The notes under the pieces: model-generated | Told to the model about the DNA's origin: nothing | The model's input: only the letters and a program-made list of their open reading frames with translations | Databases searched by the model: none | Program-made: the position numbers and the translations under genes | Source of the DNA: Myxococcales bacterium | GTDB lineage: Bacteria > Myxococcota > Myxococcia > Myxococcales > Myxococcaceae | Direction: 5' to 3' | Length of the DNA stretch: 46,411 bases | NCBI GenBank assembly: GCA_030681895.1 | Contig: JAUXRI010000303.1 | Location: forward strand, 1 to 46,411 | Shown here: positions 7,709 through 14,909 of the stretch, piece by piece | Layout of the letters: each line of letters starts with the position of its first letter | How positions within the stretch are numbered: the stretch's first letter is position 1

Positions 7709-9526
7709 TCACGGCACCGGGACGGTCCCCGGGGGCGGTGGGCAGCCTGCCACGAAATCACTGTCGCTGACGCGAATGATGCCGTCGGGCGGTGAACGAA
7801 TGCCGCCGACCGGGAAGCGGGTCGTCTTGTGGCGGAAGACGCGGTGGAGCACGCGGCCCGACGGGTCATCGCCCGGTCGCATCGCGATGCTCACGAAGAT
7901 GTCGTTGTAGCCAGCGCCGCGCCGGTACGGCGAGACCCCTGCGTCATCCACGCCGGCGTCACGAATGTCGGGGAGCGTGTTCGCCAGGAGGATGTTGTCG
8001 ACACGAAGGTCCCAGCACTGGCGGCCCTGCTCGTCGATGCCGCCCCGCTTGAGCACCTCGTAGCGATAGCCGTTCACCGACAGCTTCTGCGCGTCGACGG
8101 CGCCCGGATCGGTGTGGAGCTGGAGCTCGGTGGCGTTCGACAGGCCGTCGTTGTCGGGGTCCTGGTCGAGGTCCTTCGAGGCGGGCTGGGTCGAGAGCTT
8201 GAACTCGACCGAATCGGGCACGCCGTCGTCGTCGCTGTCGATGCGCCGCGCGTTGGTGCCGACCAGCTGCTCGTCGCAGTCGAGCAGGCCGTCGCAATCG
8301 CTGTCGACGCCGCGAAGCTCGGGCGGGCACCCCTGATCGGAGCCGCCGCCGTCGGGCAGTCGGCCGATGGGGTTGAACATGCCGCCGCGGGCGTTGAAGT
8401 AGAGCTCGATGCCGTCGGAGAACCCGTCGAAGTCACTGTCGACGACCCAGGGCTCCGTGCGCGCTCGCAGCTCGTCTTCGTCGAGCAGCCCGTCACTGTC
8501 CGTGTCGGCGAGCTCCAGCGGGCTGCCCGCGGGTGCCGAGAAGTTCGACACCAGCACCCGATCGAACACGAAGGTGCGTCGCACCTGCCCGAACGAGAAG
8601 TTGAGGAAGTTGATGGGCTCGCTGTTGCGGAAGTCGCGGAAGTTGCCGCCGCCCAGGTCGGCCATGCGCGCGAGCCGTTCGGCGTTCTGATTGATGATGA
8701 TGAGCGGACAGGAGCCGGGCGGCAGGTTGGGAATCTCACACGACGCGCCAGCTGGCGGCGGTGGAATGGAGCCTCCGTCGAGATCGCACACCGACGAGTT
8801 GACCGGCTGCGTCGGGAGGAACACATGCACCGTGTTCACCTTCACGTCATCGGCGAGGTCTTTGAGCTGGCGAATGCGGCGCACCACGTTGCTGCCGCCC
8901 ATGTCGCACAGCAGCTCGTCGTCCTGGTTGTTCGTCGGCTGACCGTCGGAGAGGAAGATGACCGAGTACCGCGCGCGCGTCTCTTCGCCCCGCCGCATCA
9001 AGCGGGTGTTGGCGATGTCGCGGTTGATGATGGCGTAGATGTCAGAGAGCGGCTTGACGAAGTCGGTCGAGTCGCGGTTCGCCATGTTGCCGGGCGCGGC
9101 GTAGTTCAGAATGCGCTGCCTCAAGAGATCGCGGTCGCCCTGGTCGAAGTCCATCACCGACTCGAACTGCTGCAGGCCGCTCTTCGAGAGGAAGGCGGTC
9201 GTGCTGCCGGCGAACAACATCACCAGAATCGAGACCTCGCGCTCCTGGGGAAGGCTGTCGAGCAGGTCGACGACCGCGCGCGCGCGGGTGCCATTCGGGT
9301 CGGTGACGGTCATCGACTGCGACGAGTCCATCGCGAGGAGGATCTTGATGGGCCGCACCACCTGGTCGCTGCCCGGGGTGCAGAACTCGCCCTGCAGGCT
9401 CACCGAACGATCGACGGGGATCTCGCGCTCACGCCGCTCGTCGTAGAGGTACGTGTCGGAGCACGCAGCCAACAACAACCCCACCAGCACCCCAGCGAGG
9501 CTCGCCCACTTCGCAGCGCTCGTCAT
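7709..9526 (-). CDS. vWA-TSP3 lipoprotein with intact MIDAS (paralogue 1)
   Basis: A 605-residue lipoprotein: signal peptide ending LLLAAC (Cys22), then a von Willebrand factor A domain. The metal-ion-dependent adhesion site motif is D67-S-S69-Q-S71, and the later FLSDG loop is present. After the vWA domain come calcium-binding TSP3-type repeats (DTDSDGLLDEDE, DSDFDGFSDGIE, DSDCDGLLDCDE, DSDDDGVPDSVE, DPDNDGLSNATE). A C-terminal ~120-residue beta domain follows and is shared with the two neighbouring paralogues. The protein is probably an outer-surface or periplasmic ligand-binding protein. The ATG at 9526-9524 overlaps the stop of the upstream paralogue (ATGA), which indicates translational coupling and fixes the start. 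Divergent paralogues lie at 9523-11535 and 13248-14858. Confidence 0.88.
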   Translation of the reverse strand: MTSAAKWASLAGVLVGLLLAACSDTYLYDERREREIPVDRSVSLQGEFCTPGSDQVVRPIKILLAMDSSQSMTVTDPNGTRARAVVDLLDSLPQEREVSILVMLFAGSTTAFLSKSGLQQFESVMDFDQGDRDLLRQRILNYAAPGNMANRDSTDFVKPLSDIYAIINRDIANTRLMRRGEETRARYSVIFLSDGQPTNNQDDELLCDMGGSNVVRRIRQLKDLADDVKVNTVHVFLPTQPVNSSVCDLDGGSIPPPPAGASCEIPNLPPGSCPLIIINQNAERLARMADLGGGNFRDFRNSEPINFLNFSFGQVRRTFVFDRVLVSNFSAPAGSPLELADTDSDGLLDEDELRARTEPWVVDSDFDGFSDGIELYFNARGGMFNPIGRLPDGGGSDQGCPPELRGVDSDCDGLLDCDEQLVGTNARRIDSDDDGVPDSVEFKLSTQPASKDLDQDPDNDGLSNATELQLHTDPGAVDAQKLSVNGYRYEVLKRGGIDEQGRQCWDLRVDNILLANTLPDIRDAGVDDAGVSPYRRGAGYNDIFVSIAMRPGDDPSGRVLHRVFRHKTTRFPVGGIRSPPDGIIRVSDSDFVAGCPPPPGTVPVP

Positions 9527-11535
9527 GGCACCGGCCCCGACTGGCCGCGCGAGGGGTTGATGCCGACGCAGCGCGCATCGTAGTGCGCGGGTTCGATCAT
9601 GTTCGCCGGCGCGTAGAAGTCTGCGTTCGTGAGCGGCTGCGTCTCGGGGCCTGCCGGCACCCGCACGGAGGGAGGATCGTACTGGGCCCACACGCACCCG
9701 GCCTTCCAGGTGCCGTAGTCGCTCGCCACGCCAGCCTCGGGTGCTTCCCCGAACCAGAGCTTGAAGAGGTTGAAGCCCTGCCGCGAGAAGCCTGCGCGAA
9801 TCGGCGGCGTGAGCAGCTGCAGGTTGCTCGCGGTGAAGTCGTAGCAGACCGAGTCGTCGGGCATCACTTCCTGGCGCAGCGAATACTGAATGCCGTTCTT
9901 TTCGCGGAACTCGCGGTCGCGGCGCGTCGGGTGTGAGCCGAACCGGATCTCTTCGATGTCGGGAACCGTGTCTCCGTCGGTGTCGAGGTCCTTCTGAGGA
10001 ACCAGCGGGTCGAGCCCGTACCGAACCTCGACGCCGTTCGGAATGCCGTCTGCGTCGCCGTCGACGAGCGTGTTGTCGGCGAGCCAGCCGCTCAGGTACT
10101 TCTCGGCGAAGTCTGACAAACCGTCGCCATCGCGATCCGATGGGCGGCAGCCGAGCGTCAACGGCGACATGGGGTCGCACCCGCGACCGTCCTTCGAGTC
10201 CGGGCGGAAGCCGTCAGCCTTTCGATCGACCTCGAACCGGTCGGTGAAGCCGTCGCCGTCAGAGTCGGGGTCGAAGCGTGAGGAGTTGACGCGCAGTCCC
10301 TCCACCAGAGCGAATTCGTTGTCGGTCTCATCAGGCAGCCCGTCACCGTCGCTGTCGACGATGCGATCGAGGGGCCCGGGCTCGCTCGAGAGCGGTTGCA
10401 CGAACAGCGTCTTCATCACGTTGCGTGAGAACAACGAGGAGTAGTCGAGGGCGCCCAGGTTCAGCTGCGCGATGCCGGCGAAGTTGTTGAACTCCTGGTA
10501 CACGCCGTTTCCGCGCTGCGCGAGCTGCTGGAGCGTCCACGCAGAGATGCGCTTCGCCGCAGCGGGGCCGTCGGCGAGCGGCACCGGCGCGCCGCCTCCG
10601 CCGGGCCACCGAACATAGCGGCCGTAGAGGTCCTGGCAGATGGGGCCACACGCGCGCACGGCCTCTTCGTTGAACAGCAGCACCGTGTGGAGGCGGATGT
10701 CACCGATGTTGTACTGATCGCGAAGCTCCATCAGCTGGTCGACGTAGCTGAAGAGCTGGTAGTTCTGGTTGCGATCGGTGCCCGCCACGAAGGTGAGAAT
10801 GCGATCGGCCGGCGCGATGGGCGCGTCGATCTCGTTGCAGAACGAACCAGCCCCCAGCGAGTCCTGCCAGGTGAGCTCCGGGTTCAAATCGTCGGCGTAC
10901 TGCGTGAGGTTGTCGTTCGCCGCGCAGCGCGGGTACGGCACTCCGTCAGAGAGGAAGACGACGACGTAGCGCGTGCGCGGCAGCATGTTGGGCGCCGTGC
11001 GCTGCGTGTTGTTGATGTCGGCGGCGATGCGCGAGTAGGCGGCAGCGAGCGCGCCCTGGTAGTCGGTGCCTTTTCCGAGCTCTGACTGGAGCGCTCCCAC
11101 GCGGGCCAGGAGCGCCGCATCGTCAGGCCTCGCGAACCCTGACGGCGGGTACACGCCCTTGATGTTCGTCTCGAAGGGCACGACCGCGACGCTGATGTTT
11201 CGTTGCCCCGCGAAGCCCTGGAGCAGCCGCTGCAGCGCTCGCACTCGCGCGGGCAAGGTGCTGCCGGTGACGTTGAGGCTGGCCGCGGCCATTTCGCAGA
11301 AGCCGTTCGATTCCTGCGAGCCGGGAGGGTCGGAGACACACATCGAACCGGACTGGTCGACGACGAAGACGACCTTCACGGGGAAGCCACTGCGATCGGG
11401 GCGTTCGGTGCAGACGCGGCCCGAGATCGACAGCCGATCGTCGACGTTGATGGTGTCCTTCGACTTCTTCTCAATGAAGGCGTCGGAGCAGCCGACCAAC
11501 CCTGCGACAGCGAGAATGAGTGTTTCGCGTCTCAT
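9523..11535 (-). CDS. vWA-TSP3 lipoprotein with intact MIDAS (paralogue 2)
   Basis: A 670-residue lipoprotein, MRRETLILAVAGLVGC (Cys16), preceded by a clear GAGGAG site. The vWA domain starts at about residue 52 with VKVVFVVDQSGSM, so the MIDAS residues are D60, S62 and S64; the FLSDG loop is also present. A TSP3 block follows (DSDGDGLPDETD, DSDGDGFTDRFE, DRDGDGLSDFAE, DGDADGIPNGVE, DTDGDTVPDIEE) and then the shared C-terminal domain. The vWA domain is longer than in the neighbours and carries extra Cys (ACGPICQDLYG, MPDDSVCYD). By family knowledge, MIDAS domains bind acidic ligands through a divalent cation. In myxobacteria a vWA lipoprotein, CglB, is the gliding adhesin; similarity to CglB beyond the domain type has not been shown here. 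It overlaps the downstream paralogue by four bases. Confidence 0.9.
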   Translation of the reverse strand: MRRETLILAVAGLVGCSDAFIEKKSKDTINVDDRLSISGRVCTERPDRSGFPVKVVFVVDQSGSMCVSDPPGSQESNGFCEMAAASLNVTGSTLPARVRALQRLLQGFAGQRNISVAVVPFETNIKGVYPPSGFARPDDAALLARVGALQSELGKGTDYQGALAAAYSRIAADINNTQRTAPNMLPRTRYVVVFLSDGVPYPRCAANDNLTQYADDLNPELTWQDSLGAGSFCNEIDAPIAPADRILTFVAGTDRNQNYQLFSYVDQLMELRDQYNIGDIRLHTVLLFNEEAVRACGPICQDLYGRYVRWPGGGGAPVPLADGPAAAKRISAWTLQQLAQRGNGVYQEFNNFAGIAQLNLGALDYSSLFSRNVMKTLFVQPLSSEPGPLDRIVDSDGDGLPDETDNEFALVEGLRVNSSRFDPDSDGDGFTDRFEVDRKADGFRPDSKDGRGCDPMSPLTLGCRPSDRDGDGLSDFAEKYLSGWLADNTLVDGDADGIPNGVEVRYGLDPLVPQKDLDTDGDTVPDIEEIRFGSHPTRRDREFREKNGIQYSLRQEVMPDDSVCYDFTASNLQLLTPPIRAGFSRQGFNLFKLWFGEAPEAGVASDYGTWKAGCVWAQYDPPSVRVPAGPETQPLTNADFYAPANMIEPAHYDARCVGINPSRGQSGPVP

Positions 11536-11635
11536 GTGGTGCTCCTCGGTCGGACCCTGATGCTTCATTCCCCGACGGGAAAAAACGGCTCAAAACTTCT
11601 CTCGGTCGACCGTTCTTGCGAACCCTACTGAACGG

Positions 11636-11675
11636 CGACGCCCCCCGTCAGCAAGTGCTGGCGAGGGGCGCGTCG
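11636..11675 (-). terminator. Strong GC hairpin downstream of the TSP3 MYXO-CTERM gene
   Basis: CGACGCCCCCCGTCAGC and GCTGGCGAGGGGCGCGTCG form an imperfect but long GC-rich stem around a 4-base AAGT loop, 40 bases after the stop of the TSP3 gene (transcription on minus). No T-tract follows, so it may be a U-less terminator, an mRNA-stabilising stem, or a pause site between two transcription units. Confidence 0.4.
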
Positions 11676-11715
11676 ATTCACGGTGCTGAGAAACGACACT
11701 TCGTCACATCGGCCC

Positions 11716-13062
11716 TTAGCTGCGGCGGCGGCGGATGAGCGCCAGCATCGCGAGGCCGAGGCCGGCGATGGAGGCATCGAAGGGCACCACGCTGCAGCTC
11801 GCCGGCTTCTGAGGCGAACCACCATCAGGCGTCGCAGACATCTTCAGCGACGAGACGGCTTCCTTCTTCTCCGGGTACGCGCGGTCCGGGAAGGCGAGCT
11901 TGGCCTGGAGCTGGATGTCGTAGGCGCCGTCGACGTCAGAGGTGAAGGTCGGCACATTCTCGTCGGTGTAGGCGTAGGCGTAGTTGCGCGACATGGTGAC
12001 GCTGCCCGTGGGGTTGATGACGGCGGCGGTGCTGCCGGCGGGGCGCGAGACGACCGTCCAGTTGTACTCGATGGCGGCGCCGTTGCGGTTGGCGAACAGC
12101 GGCAGGCGGAACTTCTCGCCACGCTTGAGAGTCACCAAGCCACCGGCGTGCACGTTGAACGGGCCGTTCGGGTCGAGGCAGTCAGCCTTGTTCGACGGGT
12201 CGATGACGAGGCAGAACTTCGCGTCGCACGCATCGCCTGAGCCGTCGAAGTCGCCGTCAAGCTGGTTGCGGTTGCGCGTCTCGGCGCAGTTGTCCTTGCC
12301 CGACACGGTGAAGTCCGGGAGCTTGTCGTTGATGCCGTCGCCGTCGAGGTCGAGGTCGCACACGTCGCCGATGCCGTCGCGGTCGAGGTCCTGGTTGTTG
12401 CTGTTGGCCGTCGTCACGCAGTTGTCGACGTGGTCGAAGATGCCGTCGAGGTCGCTGTCGCGGCGGCACTGCTGACCCGGCAGGTCGATGTTCGAGGGGC
12501 TGCTGACAATCGGGCACAGGTCCGTCGAGTTGTCGAAGCCGTCGCCGTCGACGTCGAGGTCGCAGACGTCGCCGAGGGCGTCGCCGTCGAGGTTCGCCTG
12601 CACGCCGTTGATGGCCTTGTTCGGAATCGACGCGCAGTTGTCGAGCACGTTCTCGATGAGGTCGCCGTCGAGGTCACCGTCGCAGGTGTCGCCCGAGCCG
12701 TCGCCGTCGGTGTCCAGCTGGCTGAAGTTCGACGCGCCCGAGCAGTTGTCGCACGCGCTGCCGACGCCGTCGCCGTCGAGGTCGAGCTGGTCGCGGTTCG
12801 ACGCGAACGGGCAGTTGTCGACCGAGTCGCCCTTGCCGTCGCCGTCAGCGTCATCCGTGTACGCCAGCGTCTTGCCGTCGTCCGTGTACGCCACCCACAC
12901 CGAGCAACCGCAGCCACAGCCGCATCCGCCGCCGCCCTGCTCCTTGGGCTTGCCGCACTCCGGGTCGAGACACTCGGGGTTGGTGCCGTTGGCCAACTGC
13001 GCCGAGGCGGGCAGCGCGAAGAGCGCCAGTGCAGCAGAGAGGATTGCGAGGTTGCGGTTCAT
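11716..13062 (-). CDS. Secreted TSP3-repeat protein with MYXO-CTERM-type sorting tail
   Basis: A 448-residue exported protein. The signal peptide (MNRNLAILSAALALFALPASA) is cleaved before Gln22. A short Cys/Gly segment follows, with C47, C49, C51 and C53 alternating with Gly. The middle is a TSP3 array of roughly eight calcium-binding units (DADGDGKGDSVDNCP, DLDGDGVGSACDNC, DTDGDGSGDTCD, DVDGDGFDNSTDLCP and others). An Ig-like domain follows (LVTLKRGEKFRLPLF, then AYDIQLQAKLAFPD). The C-terminus is ASC, then a hydrophobic helix (FDASIAGLGLAMLALI), then RRRRS. This is the MYXO-CTERM architecture, in which a myxosortase processes the tail and the Cys is thought to anchor the protein at the surface. 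TraA uses the same tail, but no PA14 domain is seen here, so this is not TraA. It lies between vWA paralogues 2 and 3. Confidence 0.88.
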   Translation of the reverse strand: MNRNLAILSAALALFALPASAQLANGTNPECLDPECGKPKEQGGGGCGCGCGCSVWVAYTDDGKTLAYTDDADGDGKGDSVDNCPFASNRDQLDLDGDGVGSACDNCSGASNFSQLDTDGDGSGDTCDGDLDGDLIENVLDNCASIPNKAINGVQANLDGDALGDVCDLDVDGDGFDNSTDLCPIVSSPSNIDLPGQQCRRDSDLDGIFDHVDNCVTTANSNNQDLDRDGIGDVCDLDLDGDGINDKLPDFTVSGKDNCAETRNRNQLDGDFDGSGDACDAKFCLVIDPSNKADCLDPNGPFNVHAGGLVTLKRGEKFRLPLFANRNGAAIEYNWTVVSRPAGSTAAVINPTGSVTMSRNYAYAYTDENVPTFTSDVDGAYDIQLQAKLAFPDRAYPEKKEAVSSLKMSATPDGGSPQKPASCSVVPFDASIAGLGLAMLALIRRRRS

Positions 13063-13247
13063 GTCAGCTCCCGTGAAGAACGAGTCCGGACCTGTTCCTC
13101 TACAAGCTTCGATCCACTTCGCGGCGTGCGGCTGAACCAACTGATCCGAATGGTTGGCAGCGGGACAGACGTCATTGACGAGGAAGTGTGGAGCGCAGAC
13201 CCGCGGAAGTGGGGAGCGGACTCAACACCTGTTCGTGTGCAGAACGC

Positions 13248-14858
13248 CTACAGCCCGTTCTCGAACTGGTCGTCGGGGAGCTTGATGATCCCGCGCGGCC
13301 GCCGATTGTTCGGCGCCGTGAAGCGGACCTGCGACACGTTCAACTTGCCGACGCCGGTGCCGCGAGGGTCGTTCTCCCGGCCGACCTGGAAGTAGAGATA
13401 GATGTCGTTGGTGCCCTTGAGAATGACCCGGCCGCTGTCGTTCGGAGAGGGCCGCTGCAACGTCTCCATGACGCTGATGTTGTAGGCGTTGATCGAGTAG
13501 CAACTGCGACCGTCAGGCGTGGGGTCGATCTCTTTGATGGCGTACCCGTAGCCGCGGTCCTGGCGGAACTCGATGTCGGCCGAGGTCGAGTCGGTGTGCG
13601 TCTCGATCTCTCCGATGTTGGGCAGGCCGTCACGATCGTCGTCGTTCAGATCTTCGGCGATGAGCGGGTTGGTGCCGCTGAGGAACTCGACGAGATCGGG
13701 CGCGGAGTCGCCGTCGGTGTCGCTGATGCAGCCATCGGTGCCCAGCACACGCTCTTCACAATCGTTCAGACGATCGCCGTCGGTGTCGAGCGCGAAGCTG
13801 CAGCCGCGAACGACGTCGATGTTCCCCGGCTGTGGCTTGAGCCCCATGCGCACCTCGATGCCATCGCCGATGCCGTCGGCGTCCGTATCCATCAGCGTCG
13901 GGTCGGTGCCGAGGTTCGCTTCGTCTTCGTCTGGCAGCCCGTCTCCATCGCTGTCGACGAGGCCGGGCGACGGCGACTTCGTGTTGCGAACACGCACGTT
14001 GCGGTTCATCGCGATGAAGCGCTTGAGCCGCAGCGAGCGCTGCAGGGAGCCGTAGTTGAGCGTGGTGATGCGCTGCACGATGGCGCCCTGGTTCGTCTCG
14101 AGCAGCTCGGTGCCTCCGGCGCGCGCGATGGCATTCGCCTGGAACCGCGCGAGGTCGTCCATGGCGCGGCGCACGAGCACCGGCTGCACGGTGACTTCAC
14201 CCGCGTTGAAGCGCGTCGAGAGCTGACGGAGCTCTTCGGTCACCTTGCTCAGCTCGCACTCGGTGCAGCGGGGAATGTCGTTCGCGCGCGCGAAGGCGTC
14301 GCACGTCGCGTTGATTCCGGCGTTGAAGGTCGGGTTGTTGCAGCTGTCGTCGGCCGAGAACATCACCAGCACGACGTAGTAGCGCGTGCGGGCGACCTGC
14401 CCACGACACCCGGTCTGCATGTCACCGCTGATGATGCTGTGCGCGAGCTTCAAGGGCGCGCGGTGCGAGATGGGCCCGGCCTCGTTGAAGGCGTTGTAGC
14501 GGGCGAACGCCGTCGTCAGCGTCGTCTGATCAGCCGAGAAGCTGCCCAACAACCCGTTCGCGATCGCGTGGTGCGCGATGACGCTGAAGCTGATGCCCGG
14601 GTTCGCGAACTGGGTGGTGGTGTCGGTCAAGGCCTTCACGATCTCTTCGCGCAGCTGCACGTCGACGCCGGTGCCACCTTCGATCGCGAACAGCACCTTC
14701 ACCGGAAACGCGTCGCCCGACGCGATGGGCGCGCAGACCGTCGCCTCGAACTCGGCGCGATCGGGCCCACCAGCGCCTCCTGCGCCGATGGCGTACAGGC
14801 CGACGTCGGTACAACTGCCGAGGAACACCGTCGCCACTACAAGAAGGAGGAGGCGCAT
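13248..14858 (-). CDS. vWA-like TSP3 lipoprotein with degenerate MIDAS (paralogue 3)
   Basis: A 536-residue lipoprotein, MRLLLLVVATVFLGSC (Cys16). It aligns with the neighbouring vWA lipoproteins: VCAPIASGDAFPVKVLF matches VCTERPDRSGFPVKVVF. The MIDAS DxSxS is replaced by E-G-G-T-G (LFAIEGGTG), and the FLSDG loop by VLVMFSADD. Metal-dependent binding is therefore probably lost while the fold is kept. TSP3 repeats are normal (DSDGDGLPDEDE, DTDADGIGDGIE, DTDGDRLNDCEE, DTDGDSAPDLVE, DDDRDGLPNIGE). The C-terminal domain matches the other two (NDIYLYFQVGREND and RGIIKLPDDQF against NDIFVSIAMRPGDD and DGIIRVSDSDF). ATG 14858 is chosen for its signal peptide. The gene is 51 bases downstream of the cytochrome gene, probably in one transcript. 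Confidence 0.86.
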   Translation of the reverse strand: MRLLLLVVATVFLGSCTDVGLYAIGAGGAGGPDRAEFEATVCAPIASGDAFPVKVLFAIEGGTGVDVQLREEIVKALTDTTTQFANPGISFSVIAHHAIANGLLGSFSADQTTLTTAFARYNAFNEAGPISHRAPLKLAHSIISGDMQTGCRGQVARTRYYVVLVMFSADDSCNNPTFNAGINATCDAFARANDIPRCTECELSKVTEELRQLSTRFNAGEVTVQPVLVRRAMDDLARFQANAIARAGGTELLETNQGAIVQRITTLNYGSLQRSLRLKRFIAMNRNVRVRNTKSPSPGLVDSDGDGLPDEDEANLGTDPTLMDTDADGIGDGIEVRMGLKPQPGNIDVVRGCSFALDTDGDRLNDCEERVLGTDGCISDTDGDSAPDLVEFLSGTNPLIAEDLNDDDRDGLPNIGEIETHTDSTSADIEFRQDRGYGYAIKEIDPTPDGRSCYSINAYNISVMETLQRPSPNDSGRVILKGTNDIYLYFQVGRENDPRGTGVGKLNVSQVRFTAPNNRRPRGIIKLPDDQFENGL

Positions 14859-14909
14859 GCGTCGCGCACTGTACCCGACTTGGGCTGACAAGCGCGGTCG
14901 GAGGTAGGC

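Noticed and set aside
5653..7770. 705-codon plus-strand open frame
   Set aside because: It lies antisense to the PPC-like lipoprotein gene; its translation is Arg/Ala/Val/His-rich without a signal or domain, as expected from the complementary strand of high-GC coding DNA.
7829..9583. 584-codon plus-strand open frame
   Set aside because: Antisense shadow of vWA paralogue 1; composition is non-protein-like and the vWA gene has a signal peptide, MIDAS and TSP3 motifs.
11716..13062. TraA (outer-membrane exchange receptor)
   Set aside because: It shares a MYXO-CTERM-type tail and Cys-rich repeats, but no PA14 domain is seen and the repeats are TSP3 calcium loops.
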